Positions 48,763-58,703 of a stretch of DNA of 64,000 nucleotides are shown here, piece after piece. The notes beneath the pieces were generated by a model. The model was not told the DNA's origin, made no database searches, and saw only the letters and a list, made by a program, of their open reading frames with translations. The stretch lies in NCBI GenBank assembly GCA_050951365.1, contig JBMNIX010000009.1:186001-250000 (forward strand), written 5' to 3'. The DNA comes from JAAYHG01 sp012735455 (GTDB taxonomy: Bacteria; Bacillota; DTU030; DUMP01). The position numbers and the translations under genes were made by a program. How positions within the stretch are numbered: the stretch's first letter is position 1; every line of letters starts with the position of its first letter.

Positions 48763-51700
48763 TTAGACCGCCAAATTCTTAACCTTCACAGCCACATTTT
48801 CCTCTCCCAGCAGTGCCTTGAGGCGCTCTATTAACCCTTCCTGCAAAGAAACCGACAACTGCGGCCCTAGCCTTACCAACCGCCGCTCTGCAGGATAAAA
48901 AAGAAATACAGGGCTTAGGCCAGGGAAAACCTTGAGTTCGTCTTCTATTCTACACAAATCCATCGCATCTTCTGTAAGTCTCAGGTACAACTCGCGCGTT
49001 CCATCAAGAGGTAAAGCCTCATCCGCCAGAATCTTGGGGGCCTCCTCTTCACGCTTTGAGACACGCCCCCGCACCACAATTAGGGCATCTGGTTGTAGGA
49101 TAGACTTACTTTGGGCATAGGTACGAGGAAACACTACCACCTCCAAGGAACCCGTCAGGTCTTCTAAAGTCACAAAAGCCATAGTTTCACCTTTTTTGGT
49201 GCGTATCCGTTTAAGCCCGGTGACAAGCCCGCCCATCACCACTCTGGCAGCATCCTCCAACTCTGTCAACTCGTTACTCTGCACCGTGCTCACCTGCCGT
49301 AAGAGCTCCACCTTATCCGCCAAGGGATGACCTGTAAGGTAGAAACCTAAAGCCTCTTTCTCCCACGCTAGGAGCTCTGCCTTCTGCACCTCAAGAAGCT
49401 CCGGTAACGGCGCCTCACGGGCATTGTCAGGCATCAGATCCAACAGGGTTCCTTGCCCGCTGGCCCGTTGGGATTGGTAGGCCTGGGCCTCTCTTACCAC
49501 GGCATCCATCACTGCCAGGTGTTGGGCTCGGTTTCCTGGCAATGAACTCAGAGCACCAGCCTTGATCAGGCTCTCCAAGGTACGCTTATTAATACTCCTG
49601 AGATCAACCCGGCGACAAAAGTCCTGCAAGGAGCGAAAAGGCCCTCCCTCTTCGCGCGCCGCCACAATTGCCGCCATCGCGCTCCGTCCTGCATTCTTAA
49701 CCGCCGCCAAACCAAAGCGGATTCGTCCGTTTTCAACGCTGAAATTTATCTGGCTACGATTGACGTCAGGAGGCAGGACAGTTAACCCTTGTCGCCTGCA
49801 GTCTTCCGCATAGAGGGCCACCTTGTCACTATCATCCATGATGCTGGTTAAAAGAGCTGCCATGTACTCAGCCGGGTAGTGTGCTTTAAGATACGCTGTT
49901 TGGTAAGCTAACAGCCCATAAGCTGCGGAGTGCGACTTATTAAAACCATAACCGGCAAAGTACTCCATCAGTTCAAACACACGCTCCGCTACGTCCCGGG
50001 GCACCCCCTGGGCCCCGGTCCCCGCCAGAAAGCGCTCCCGCTGAGCAGCTATGACTTCCGGCTTTTTCTTGCCCATAGCCCGGCGCAAGAGATCAGCTTG
50101 GCCCAGTGTAAATCCCGCTAAACGGCTGGCTATCTGCATAACCTGTTCCTGGTAGAGAATAACGCCATAAGTCTCATTCAGGATGGGCTCCAGCAAAGGG
50201 TGCAAATACTCAACCGGTTTTGCTCCATGTTTCCGGGCGATAAAATCTTCCACCATGCCACTACCCAACGGTCCGGGACGGTAAAGAGCCACTAGCGCAG
50301 TCAGATCGCTTAGTTCCGAAGGTTTAAGCTCCTTGATGAGTGCACGCATACCTGGGCTTTCCAACTGGAAGACACCACTGGTAGCACCCGATGACAACAG
50401 TTCGTAGGTGGCGGCATCATCCAAGGGAAGGCGAGAGAGGTCCACCTTTTCACCCCGGTTTTCCTGCACCAGCCGGACCGTTTCGCCTAGAACGGTAAGA
50501 GTGCGCAAACCAAGGAAATCCATCTTCAAGAGCCCGATCTCCTCGATGGTTTCCCACGGGTACTGGGTGGTAACGCCACCCTCGGCAATTTTCTGCAGAG
50601 GAACATACTCCATGAGGGGGCGGGGAGAGATCACCACCCCAGCGGCATGGGTGGAGGCGTGGCGCGGCAGTCCCTCCATGCTACGCGCCGTATCAATCAG
50701 CTGCCGCACCCACTCCTCGCGCTGGTACAGGTCGGCAAGTTCTTGGCTAGACTGAAGGGCATGTTCCAAAGAAATTCCCAGTTCCGTTGGTACTAGTTTG
50801 GCTATGCGGTCTACATCACCATAGGGCAGATCATAAGCGCGGCCAGCATCGCGGATGGCTGCCCGGGCTGCCATGGTACCAAAAGTGATTATTTGTGCCA
50901 CATGATCTGCCCCATAGGTCTGAGTGACGTACTCAATCACTTCGTCGCGCCTGTCATCGGCAAAATCAATATCGATATCCGGCATACTCACCCGTTCTGG
51001 GTTAAGGAAGCGCTCAAAGAGTAACCCACTCGCCAGCGGATCAATATCTGTTATGCCCAGAGTATAAGCCACCAAGCTCCCGGCGGCAGAGCCACGCCCA
51101 GGGCCAACCAAAATACCTTTCTCGTGGGCAAAGCGGACCAAATCCCACACAATAAGGAAGTAACTGGTGTAACCCATCCGCTGGATAACGCTTAACTCAT
51201 AATCCAGACGTTCGCGCTCATGTTTCCCTGGTACCGTGTAGCGACGTTCGAGCCCTTCCAGGCACAGTCTTCGCAGATACCCTTCTGGGGTTTCCCCTGG
51301 GGGTAAGGGGAACTCAGGCAAGTGAAGCCCTCCTAAAGGGATCTCGAGCTCACACTGATCGGCTATCTGCAGGGTGCTTTTTAGCGCCTGGGGCACCTCC
51401 CTAAAGAGGTGCCGCATCTCCTGGGGTGATTTAAGGTAAAACTCCTGGGTTGGAAAGCGTAGACGGTTTGGGTCTTGTACACTCTTTCCCGTCTGCAAAC
51501 ACAGCAGAATGTCGTGGGCAGTGGCGTCCTGCTGCCGCACGTAGTGTACGTCATTCGTTGCCACCACTGGTAGATCCAAAGCCTGTCCTAAACGCACCAA
51601 GGCCGCATTGAGCTCGGGTTGGCTCGGCAGGTTTTGGTCCTGCAGCTCCAAGTAAAAATTGTCGCGCCCAAAAATGTCCCGGTAGAAGCCGGCTACCCGT

Positions 51701-52170
51701 CTTGCACCTTCTTCATCCCCCTCTAATAGCCTCGCCGGTACCTCTCCGGCCAGACAGCTGGAGAGGGCAATCAGTCCAGCGCTGAACTGGCTGAGGAGTT
51801 CCTTATCTACTCGCGGTTTATAATAAAACCCTTCCAGGTAAGCCCTACTTACCAAGTTTAGCAAGTTGCGGTAGCCTTCCTGATTAGTTGCCAGGAGCAC
51901 TAAGTGGGCCAATTCATCGTCCACTCGTGGCGTGCGGTCTTGGCGCGAACGAGGGGCTACATATACCTCACAGCCAATGATCGGCTTTATCCCGGCATCA
52001 CGAGCGGCCTTGTAAAACTCGATACTGCCATACATTACGCCGTGGTCCGTTAAAGCCAGGGCTGGCATGTCGTAATCCTTCGCTGTTGCCACCAGGTCAG
52101 TTATACGGCTGCAACCATCAAGTAGGCTAAATGCACTGTGTACGTGCAGGTGTACAAAATCGGCACTCAT
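48763..52170 (-). CDS. dnaE: DNA polymerase III alpha subunit (DnaE)
   Basis: A replicative C-family polymerase. In Firmicutes it usually works with PolC and extends primers. The 1135-residue product has a PHP domain (FVHLHVHSAFSLLDG, ALTDHGVMYG), the catalytic aspartates in MPDIDIDFADDRRDEVI, GRGSAAGSLVAY, a helix-hairpin-helix region near residue 830, and an OB-fold (RVVMGGLVTGLKRIRTKKGETMAFVTLEDLTG). The ATG at 52170 follows GGGAGGA; the upstream frame to 52257 has no site. No 3'-5' exonuclease domain is inserted, which separates it from PolC. Confidence 0.97.
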   Translation of the reverse strand: MSADFVHLHVHSAFSLLDGCSRITDLVATAKDYDMPALALTDHGVMYGSIEFYKAARDAGIKPIIGCEVYVAPRSRQDRTPRVDDELAHLVLLATNQEGYRNLLNLVSRAYLEGFYYKPRVDKELLSQFSAGLIALSSCLAGEVPARLLEGDEEGARRVAGFYRDIFGRDNFYLELQDQNLPSQPELNAALVRLGQALDLPVVATNDVHYVRQQDATAHDILLCLQTGKSVQDPNRLRFPTQEFYLKSPQEMRHLFREVPQALKSTLQIADQCELEIPLGGLHLPEFPLPPGETPEGYLRRLCLEGLERRYTVPGKHERERLDYELSVIQRMGYTSYFLIVWDLVRFAHEKGILVGPGRGSAAGSLVAYTLGITDIDPLASGLLFERFLNPERVSMPDIDIDFADDRRDEVIEYVTQTYGADHVAQIITFGTMAARAAIRDAGRAYDLPYGDVDRIAKLVPTELGISLEHALQSSQELADLYQREEWVRQLIDTARSMEGLPRHASTHAAGVVISPRPLMEYVPLQKIAEGGVTTQYPWETIEEIGLLKMDFLGLRTLTVLGETVRLVQENRGEKVDLSRLPLDDAATYELLSSGATSGVFQLESPGMRALIKELKPSELSDLTALVALYRPGPLGSGMVEDFIARKHGAKPVEYLHPLLEPILNETYGVILYQEQVMQIASRLAGFTLGQADLLRRAMGKKKPEVIAAQRERFLAGTGAQGVPRDVAERVFELMEYFAGYGFNKSHSAAYGLLAYQTAYLKAHYPAEYMAALLTSIMDDSDKVALYAEDCRRQGLTVLPPDVNRSQINFSVENGRIRFGLAAVKNAGRSAMAAIVAAREEGGPFRSLQDFCRRVDLRSINKRTLESLIKAGALSSLPGNRAQHLAVMDAVVREAQAYQSQRASGQGTLLDLMPDNAREAPLPELLEVQKAELLAWEKEALGFYLTGHPLADKVELLRQVSTVQSNELTELEDAARVVMGGLVTGLKRIRTKKGETMAFVTLEDLTGSLEVVVFPRTYAQSKSILQPDALIVVRGRVSKREEEAPKILADEALPLDGTRELYLRLTEDAMDLCRIEDELKVFPGLSPVFLFYPAERRLVRLGPQLSVSLQEGLIERLKALLGEENVAVKVKNLAV

Positions 52171-52307
52171 GTCCATTCCTCCCGAAGTCTCTAGAGAGTA
52201 TTTCCACAAGCGCCGCATCTTTCCTGCTCTGCCCAACCTTTTTCGCCTCTTAGCCAAAGCACTATGGGTCAGGAGACAGGTCGGAGCCCATTATAGGGCA
52301 ACAAATA

Positions 52308-52383
52308 GAAAAAGGCCCCCCTTCGCCTTACACAGACACCAAACCGCACGGCTCACCCATGGTGTCCGAAAAAGAAGAGGGGC
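52308..52383 (-). terminator. Possible branched terminator of sepF
   Basis: On the minus strand GCCCCTCTTC (52374-52383) can pair with GAAGGGGGGC (52315-52324), which is followed by CTTTTTC. Between them GGACACC (52361-52367) and GGTGTCT (52334-52340) form an inner hairpin. The whole is a two-stem structure ahead of a T run, in a 137-base gap. Confidence 0.5.
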
Positions 52384-52397
52384 TATTACCTGTACTG

Positions 52398-52766
52398 TCA
52401 CTCCTCTGTTGATAAACCCGTAAACAAGTCGCGCACGTGGATATTAACCCCAGGCGGTGTGAAAAGAAATATAAATGCCCCTACTTTCTCCATATTGCCA
52501 TCCAGCCCGTAGGTGGCTCCGCTCAGGTAATCCACTAGGCGCCGTGCCGTGGGCAGCGGCAGCCCTTCTAAGTTCACTACTACGGCCTGCCCGGCCTTGA
52601 TCTGCCCTGCGATGCTCTCTGCCTCGGCAAAGGAAGACGGCCGCCGCACAGCTACTTGCACTTTGCCCTGGGCGTAACTTAAGGACCAATTAACCTCTTT
52701 CTCTCCCGACGTCGAGCCCTCATTGTGGCCGCCAGGGAAGAATAACCTTTTCCACAGGTCCGGCAT
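52398..52766 (-). CDS. sepF: Cell division protein SepF
   Basis: SepF is a membrane-tethered partner of FtsZ that shapes the division septum. The 122-residue product has a short N-terminal membrane-binding stretch (MPDLWKRLFFPG) and the SepF domain: VRRPSSFAEAESIAGQIKAG, VVVNLEGLPLPTARRLVDYLSG and KVGAFIFLFTPPGVNI. Of three possible ATGs, 52766 has the best spacing from GGGAAGG. It sits away from the ylm/divIVA cluster where it is often found. Confidence 0.9.
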   Translation of the reverse strand: MPDLWKRLFFPGGHNEGSTSGEKEVNWSLSYAQGKVQVAVRRPSSFAEAESIAGQIKAGQAVVVNLEGLPLPTARRLVDYLSGATYGLDGNMEKVGAFIFLFTPPGVNIHVRDLFTGLSTEE

Positions 52767-52826
52767 GCTCGTCATCCTTCCCGGTTTCCGTAAACCGGAA
52801 ACCCTCTTCAGCATCTCCTACTCTGA

Positions 52827-54020
52827 TTAACGTACCTCTGTCAAAACATCTTTGATGCGCTGCAGTCCCTTGTCAATATTCTCCATGGAAGTGGCGTAGG
52901 AAAAACGAACAAAGCGGTCGTCACCAAAGGCAACACCCGGAACCAACGCCACGTGAGCTTCCGTCAATAAAAACTCCGCCAGGCTAATAGAGTCAGTTAT
53001 CTTTTGGCCGCGAATAGTTTGACCATAAAGGTCGGAAGTATCCGCGAAAACATAGAAGGCGCCCTCAGGTTTGCGACAGCTAAGACCAGGGATGGCATTT
53101 ATTCCCTCCACCATACGGGCTCGCCGCTTTGCAAACTCTGCTAGCATTTGCTGCGCAGGTTCCTGGGGGCCATTTAGGGCTGCTATAGCTGCCTGCTGGG
53201 CGATGGAATTCGGATTGGAGGTGGCATGGCTCTGTATGTTCGCCATAGCTTGAGCTAGTTCTCGCGGAGCAGCCGCGTAACCGATCCGCCAACCAGTCAT
53301 GGCATACGTCTTGGATACCCCATTGATAAGAACAGTCAAGGCCTTTACTTCTGGGCCCAAGGAAGCAACACTGGTCATTACGATGCCATCATACAGCAGT
53401 TTCTCGTAGACTTCATCAGCTATTATTACGACACCTCGCGGTACCAAAACCTCCGCCAGCTGTTCCAGCTCGCGTCGGGAATAGACTGCACCTGTAGGGT
53501 TATTGGGGGTGTTGAGAAAAATGGCGCGGGTGCGCGGCGTAAGGCTCTCAGCTAAGGCCTCAGGAGTTAGCTTAAAACCGTTCTCCGCCCTGGTGGCAAC
53601 TACCACCGGCGTGCCGCCGTTGAGCTTAATCATCTCGGTGTAACTGACCCAGTAGGGAGCAGGAACAATCACCTCATCGCCCTCATCAATTAGGGCCTGA
53701 AGAACGTTGTAGATGGAGTGTTTAGCGCCGTTGGAGACCACTACATCCGCTGCCTGGTATTCCAGCCCATTGTCCCGTTTTAGTTTGGCGCAGATTGCCT
53801 CCTTTAGCTCCGGCAGACCAGCAGCCGGGGTGTAACGGGTGAAACCTTTCTCTATAGCACTGATTCCAGCGGCTGCAATATGATCTGGGGTATTGAAATC
53901 CGGCTCTCCGACTGTAAAGGAAATGATATCGATACCTTGTTTTTTCATCTCCTTGGCTCGCGCATTCATGGCCAAGGTCGGGGACGCGCCAATCCCCTGA
54001 GCTCGACGAGCCAGTTTCAT
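52827..54020 (-). CDS. aspC: Pyridoxal-phosphate aminotransferase, aspartate aminotransferase type
   Basis: A fold-type I class I aminotransferase of 397 residues. It has SFTVGEPDFNTPDHI, NTPNNPTGAVYSRREL, the Asp/Tyr pair in IIADEVYEKLLYDG, and the Schiff-base Lys in SKTYAMTGWRIGYAA, plus the substrate arginine in RFSYATSMENI. The subgroup matches bacterial AspC type Ib. AGGAGG precedes the ATG. Aspartate specificity is the usual annotation; other acceptors cannot be excluded. Confidence 0.92.
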   Translation of the reverse strand: MKLARRAQGIGASPTLAMNARAKEMKKQGIDIISFTVGEPDFNTPDHIAAAGISAIEKGFTRYTPAAGLPELKEAICAKLKRDNGLEYQAADVVVSNGAKHSIYNVLQALIDEGDEVIVPAPYWVSYTEMIKLNGGTPVVVATRAENGFKLTPEALAESLTPRTRAIFLNTPNNPTGAVYSRRELEQLAEVLVPRGVVIIADEVYEKLLYDGIVMTSVASLGPEVKALTVLINGVSKTYAMTGWRIGYAAAPRELAQAMANIQSHATSNPNSIAQQAAIAALNGPQEPAQQMLAEFAKRRARMVEGINAIPGLSCRKPEGAFYVFADTSDLYGQTIRGQKITDSISLAEFLLTEAHVALVPGVAFGDDRFVRFSYATSMENIDKGLQRIKDVLTEVR

Positions 54021-54051
54021 TTCACAACCTCCTCCCTTTCACCACATTATT

Positions 54052-56286
54052 TCAATGGCACTTGGAAAAACCGCAGGATGGACAAACCACACAACCGCTA
54101 GAGTGCTCAAGGTTGGACCCGCAGTCGGGACAGGTAATGGCAGCAGCCGTTTCGTTTTTCGCCGCCTCCAATTCATCCAACGCCAGAGGAACCTTCGCCC
54201 TCAGTTCTAGGTTCTTCTCCAGTGCTTTGCCAATGGCATCGGGGCAGGAGAGAACCTTAATCTCACCGTTGCGCCGCGATACAGTGGAGAGGCAACGAAT
54301 GCCTTTCAGCTGGTCAATGATCGCTTCAGAGTCTACCCCGGACCGCAGTGCCAAGGAAACCAACCTGGCCGTGGCCTCTGACTGCGAGGGACAGCCCCCT
54401 GCTTTCCCTGTGCTTGTAAAAACCTCGCAGATCCCAGCTTCATCACTGTTCACCGTGATGTAGAGATTGCCACAGCCGGTCTTTACCTTTTCTGTGGTAC
54501 CGGAGGTGATAGTGGGCCGCGGGCGCGGTGTAAGTCTCTGCCCGCCTCGGGTTGCCCTCTGCTTTTCCGAGCCCAGACTCAGGACCTGCTTCTCCCGGCT
54601 ACGGTCTCGGTAAATAGTGACTCCCTTACAACCTAGCTTAGCTGCCAGGAGATACGCTTGCCGCACGTCCTCCACGGTAGCGTCATGCGGGAAGTTCACG
54701 GTCTTCGAGACAGCATTATCAGTATATTTCTGGAAAGCAGCCTGCATACGGATGTGCCATTCGGGGTCGATGTCATGGGCAGTGACAAAGATCCGTTTGA
54801 CGTCAGCAGGAACCTCTTCTAGAGTACGAACGCTGCCCAGTCGGGCTAGCTTGCGCACAAGCTCAGGGCTATAGAACCCCTGGGCCTGTGCCCGTGCCAC
54901 AAACAGTGGGTGCACCTCTGTGAGCTCCTCATCATTCAATACATGCCGCGTGTAGGCCAAAGCAAACAGGGGCTCGATCCCGCTGGAAGCTCCAGCAATG
55001 ATAGAAATCGTACCGGTAGGTGCTATAGTCGTCAAAGTAGCATTGCGAAGCCGCCTCTGGCCAGCGTAAACACTTTTTTCCCAGTTAGGGAAGGTACCCC
55101 TCGTTAGCGCCAACTCCTCGGAAGCCTCCCGCGCCTGGTCACGGATGTAACGCATCAAGTTCTCAGCAAGTTGTACTGCGCCATCGCTATCGTAAGAAAG
55201 CCCCAGCTTAAGGAGGAGGTCGGCAAAACCCATGACCCCGAGACCAATCTTACGGTTGCCTTTGGTCATCCGTTCAATCTCTGGCAGCGGATAACGGTTG
55301 ACATCAATTACGTTGTCCAGGAAATGCACTGCCAGCGTGGTTACTTCCCTAAGCCGTTCCCAGTCCACCTCCGGACCCTCACTTCCATCCCGTACCATGA
55401 GCCCCAGGTTAATGGATCCAAGATTGCAGCTCTCATAGGGAAGGAGCGGCTGCTCACCACAAGGATTTGTACTCTCAATATCTCCCAGTGCAGGAGTAGG
55501 GTTGTCACGATTGATACGGTCCAAGAAGACAATACCGGGCTCACCGCTGGCCCAGGCCGTATGGACAATGAGGTCGAAGACCTTACGAGCCGGTATACGT
55601 TTCACCTCTCCGCCGGTGCGCGGGTTAACCAGGGCATACTCTCGGTCTTCCACAACGGCCTGGATAAATTCTTCGCTGATGCCTACAGACAGATTAAAGT
55701 TGGTAAGGACGTTCTCCTGCTGTTTGGCAGTGATAAAATCCAATATGTCGGGGTGGTCTACCCGGAGTATGGCCATGTTGGCACCCCGCCGCGTCCCACC
55801 CTGTTTAACGGTTTCGGTGGCAACATCAAAAACTCGCATGAAAGACAGGGGGCCACTAGAGATACCCTTGGTAGAAAGCACCGTATCGTTCTGGGGGCGC
55901 ACCCGGGAAAAAGAAAAACCGGTGCCTCCCCCGCTCTTTTGAATCAAGGCCATGTTTTTAACAGCCTCGAAGATACTCTCCATAGAGTCTTCCACCGGTA
56001 GCACAAAGCAGGCCGCAAGCTGTCCCAACTCTCGGCCTGCATTCATGAGAGTAGGAGAGTTGGGGAGGAACTCCAACCTGGCCATCAGCTCATAGAACCG
56101 GGATGTGAGCTCCTCTACGTTAGCTGCAGGATCATAAAGACGGTCGGCACTTGCAACCGCCGCTGCTACCCGCTGTAACATCTCCTGCGGCGTTTCACAT
56201 AAGTCGCCCTCTGGCGTCTTTTTCAGGTAGCGTCGCTCTAGTACTTTAAGGGCATTGGGGGTGAATTCAGGTTCGGTCCAAGTCAT
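54052..56286 (-). CDS. nrdJ: Adenosylcobalamin-dependent ribonucleotide reductase (class II)
   Basis: NrdJ makes deoxyribonucleotides using a B12-generated radical, independent of oxygen. The 744-residue product has FLPNSPTLMNAGRELGQLAACFVLP, GGGTGFSFSRVRP, NPCGEQPLLPYESCNLGSINL with the active-site residues, and IAPTGTISIIAGASSGIEPLFA. A C-terminal tail has CPDCGSN and CPSCGFSKC. It lacks an ATP cone. The cobO gene at 12.5 kb could supply its cofactor. No other reductase class is seen in the window. Confidence 0.96.
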   Translation of the reverse strand: MTWTEPEFTPNALKVLERRYLKKTPEGDLCETPQEMLQRVAAAVASADRLYDPAANVEELTSRFYELMARLEFLPNSPTLMNAGRELGQLAACFVLPVEDSMESIFEAVKNMALIQKSGGGTGFSFSRVRPQNDTVLSTKGISSGPLSFMRVFDVATETVKQGGTRRGANMAILRVDHPDILDFITAKQQENVLTNFNLSVGISEEFIQAVVEDREYALVNPRTGGEVKRIPARKVFDLIVHTAWASGEPGIVFLDRINRDNPTPALGDIESTNPCGEQPLLPYESCNLGSINLGLMVRDGSEGPEVDWERLREVTTLAVHFLDNVIDVNRYPLPEIERMTKGNRKIGLGVMGFADLLLKLGLSYDSDGAVQLAENLMRYIRDQAREASEELALTRGTFPNWEKSVYAGQRRLRNATLTTIAPTGTISIIAGASSGIEPLFALAYTRHVLNDEELTEVHPLFVARAQAQGFYSPELVRKLARLGSVRTLEEVPADVKRIFVTAHDIDPEWHIRMQAAFQKYTDNAVSKTVNFPHDATVEDVRQAYLLAAKLGCKGVTIYRDRSREKQVLSLGSEKQRATRGGQRLTPRPRPTITSGTTEKVKTGCGNLYITVNSDEAGICEVFTSTGKAGGCPSQSEATARLVSLALRSGVDSEAIIDQLKGIRCLSTVSRRNGEIKVLSCPDAIGKALEKNLELRAKVPLALDELEAAKNETAAAITCPDCGSNLEHSSGCVVCPSCGFSKCH

Positions 56287-56298
56287 TACCAGTCACTC

Positions 56299-56697
56299 CT
56301 ACAGGCCCACGATGCGGACGTAAACATCACGGAGGCGAGGGCCATCAAATTCACAAAAGAATACTCCCTGCCAACGTCCCAACAGGAGTTGGCCATCACG
56401 TATCAAGAGCGTCACCGAGGACCCTACCAGCGAGGCTTTAATATGCGCCGCACTGTTCCCTTCCGCGTGCTGATAATCAGCCAGGTAAGGGACTATACGG
56501 CTCAGGGTCGCATCCATGTCCGCCCTTACTGTCGGATCATCATTTTCGTTAACTGTAATCCCAGCGGTGGTGTGGGGTACGGTAACAAAACAGACCCCTT
56601 CACGGACGCCGCATTCCGCCACCAACCGATTAAGGTCTTGTGTTAATTCAATGAACTCGTTCTGGCTCCTGGAGTCAATCCTAATATGCTCTATCAA
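56299..56697 (-). CDS. YjbQ family protein (UPF0047)
   Basis: A 132-residue protein of the secondary thiamine-phosphate synthase family; Escherichia coli YjbQ has weak activity of that kind and its real role is unclear. It has VPHTTAGITVNENDDPTVRADM with the conserved His, AEGNSAAHIKASLVGSS and LLGRWQGVFFCEFDGPR. The TTG at 56697 follows GGAGGGG at six bases and gives the family length. The ATG at 56718 would include the ribosome site in the coding sequence. It lies 12 bases upstream of nrdJ. Confidence 0.87.
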   Translation of the reverse strand: MIEHIRIDSRSQNEFIELTQDLNRLVAECGVREGVCFVTVPHTTAGITVNENDDPTVRADMDATLSRIVPYLADYQHAEGNSAAHIKASLVGSSVTLLIRDGQLLLGRWQGVFFCEFDGPRLRDVYVRIVGL

Positions 56698-56773
56698 TAG
56701 AGTCCCCTCCTGGGGCATAGTATTCCACGCTTGGGAAGGTTTTTCCTCCTCAAAAGAATCCGAGCGGCCAACG

Positions 56774-56811
56774 AAAAAAGGACTCCCAGGAGAAACCCTG
56801 GAGTCCTTTTA
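56774..56811 (-). terminator. Terminator of the ATP synthase operon
   Basis: On the minus strand AAAAGGACTCCAGG pairs with CCTGGGAGTCCTTTT (one bulge) and is followed by TTTTTT. It begins at the atpC stop and closes the operon. Confidence 0.93.
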
Positions 56812-57261
56812 TTAGTTGCTATCCCTTACCCTACCAGAGCGTTCGGGTTTGCGTTGGCGGTAGTCCTGGGCTACATGAATACGGTTGATGGCCCGGCGCA
56901 GCGCAGCCATGATCTCGGCATGTTGTTTGCGATCCTGACGGCGCTTGAGCTCTGCCCGCGCTCGTCCCAAGGCAGCCTCAGCCCGCGCAAGGTCGATTTC
57001 CTCCGCCCGCTCTGCTGTTTCGGCAAGGATAATCACCTTATCAGGCATTGCTTGCATGAAGCCTTCGCTTACCGCAAGCTCCACAACGTCCTGACCAAGC
57101 TTTAGGATAACCGGTCCGGTTCCAAGAATGGTAAGGAGCGGTGCGTGCCCAGGAAGAATACCAAGGCTTCCAGTTACCCCGGGGGCAATGACTTGTTCTG
57201 CCTCACCGCTGTAGGCAACCTTATCAGGTGTAACCACATCCACTCTAACGGTTTTAGCCAT
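56812..57261 (-). CDS. atpC: ATP synthase F1 epsilon subunit
   Basis: A rotor subunit linking gamma to the c ring and damping ATP hydrolysis. The 149-residue product has the N-terminal beta sandwich (VDVVTPDKVAYSGEAEQVIAPG, GSLGILPGHAPLLTIL) and a C-terminal two-helix region (DLARAEAALGRARAEL). A basic tail of about 20 residues (HVAQDYRQRKPERSGRVRD) is somewhat longer than usual. Last gene of the atp operon, two bases after atpD. Confidence 0.95.
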   Translation of the reverse strand: MAKTVRVDVVTPDKVAYSGEAEQVIAPGVTGSLGILPGHAPLLTILGTGPVILKLGQDVVELAVSEGFMQAMPDKVIILAETAERAEEIDLARAEAALGRARAELKRRQDRKQHAEIMAALRRAINRIHVAQDYRQRKPERSGRVRDSN

Positions 57262-57263
57262 GA

Positions 57264-58703
57264 CTAGACCTTTCCTTCCTGAAATCGCTTAGCCTTTTCC
57301 ACAGCTTCATCAATGGTACCTACCATGTAAAAAGCCTGCTCTGGAAGATCGTCATAGCGCCCATTAACAATTCCTTTGAAGCCACGAATAGTCTCGTGCA
57401 GCGGCACGTAGCGTCCAGGAATGCCTGTGAAGTTTTCAGCTACAAAGAAAGGCTGGGACAAGAAACGCTGCACCTTACGTGCACGGGCCACCACCAGCTT
57501 ATCGTCTTCCGACAACTCTTCAACGCCTAAAATAGCAATAATGTCCTGCAGTTCTTTATAGCGTTGCAGAGTCTCCTGCACCGTGCGAGCCACTTGGTAG
57601 TGCTCTTCGCCTACCACCAGGGGACTAAGGATACGGGAAGTGGAGTCTAGCGGATCCACGGCTGGATAAATACCCTGCTCCACAATACGCCGCGAAAGCA
57701 CCGTGGTAGCGTCCAAGTGGGAAAAGGTAGTTGCTGGGGCAGGGTCGGTAAGGTCGTCGGCCGGCACATACACCGCCTGGACCGAAGTGATAGAGCCCTT
57801 GCGCGTGGACGTGATGCGTTCTTGCAGTGAGCCCAACTCTGACGCCAATGTAGGCTGATAACCCACCGCCGCCGGCATACGGCCAAGCAGAGCAGATACC
57901 TCAGAACCTGCTTGAATAAAGCGGAAGATGTTATCAATAAAAAGCAGAACATCCTGACCCATAACGTCGCGGAAGTACTCCGCAATGGTGAGACCTGTCA
58001 GGGCTACCCTGAGACGTGCGCCTGGCGGCTCATTCATCTGCCCATACACCAGCACAGATTTATCCAAGACTCCAGAATTCTGCATCTCTAGCCACAGGTC
58101 ATTACCCTCGCGCGTGCGCTCACCTACACCGGTAAAAACCGAGTAGCCCCCGTGCTCCATAGCCACATTGCGGATGAGTTCCATGATAATAACAGTCTTG
58201 CCTACCCCTGCACCACCAAAGAGCCCGATCTTGCCACCACGGGGATAGGGTGCCAGAAGATCAATGACCTTGATACCGGTCTCCAGAACGTCAGTGTATG
58301 TCTCCTGTTCTTCGAAAGCGGGCGCCTCCCGGTGAATGGGCCAGTACTCGCTGGCTGCAATAGGTCCCTTGTTGTCAATAGGTTCTCCCAGTACATTAAG
58401 CACTCTGCCGAGACACACCCGGCCCACGGGTACCTTGATGGGACCGCCGGTGTCCACGACCCGCATGCCACGAACCAAGCCCTCGGTAGGTGACATAGCT
58501 ACACAGCGTGCCAGGCCCTGGCCCACGTGGTGCAGCACCTCGGCCACTACTTCCACAGGCTTGCCGTCGCTATCCTTACGGGTTGAATCTATAATCTTAA
58601 CCGCCGTATAAAGGGGCGGCATCTCGCCTGCTGGGAACTGCACCTCTATAACTGGCCCAATAACACGGCGGACTCCTTCTTGAACTCCAACGCGCACACT
58701 CAT
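57264..58703 (-). CDS. atpD: ATP synthase F1 beta subunit
   Basis: The catalytic subunit. The 479-residue product has the P-loop GGAGVGKTVIIMEL, the catalytic Glu in GVGERTREGNDL, LLFIDNIFRFIQAGSEVSALLGR and the DELSEED-like EELSEDDK. The N-terminus (VRRVIGPVIEVQFPAGEMPP) is normal. It overlaps atpG by four bases. Confidence 0.98.
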   Translation of the reverse strand: MSVRVGVQEGVRRVIGPVIEVQFPAGEMPPLYTAVKIIDSTRKDSDGKPVEVVAEVLHHVGQGLARCVAMSPTEGLVRGMRVVDTGGPIKVPVGRVCLGRVLNVLGEPIDNKGPIAASEYWPIHREAPAFEEQETYTDVLETGIKVIDLLAPYPRGGKIGLFGGAGVGKTVIIMELIRNVAMEHGGYSVFTGVGERTREGNDLWLEMQNSGVLDKSVLVYGQMNEPPGARLRVALTGLTIAEYFRDVMGQDVLLFIDNIFRFIQAGSEVSALLGRMPAAVGYQPTLASELGSLQERITSTRKGSITSVQAVYVPADDLTDPAPATTFSHLDATTVLSRRIVEQGIYPAVDPLDSTSRILSPLVVGEEHYQVARTVQETLQRYKELQDIIAILGVEELSEDDKLVVARARKVQRFLSQPFFVAENFTGIPGRYVPLHETIRGFKGIVNGRYDDLPEQAFYMVGTIDEAVEKAKRFQEGKV

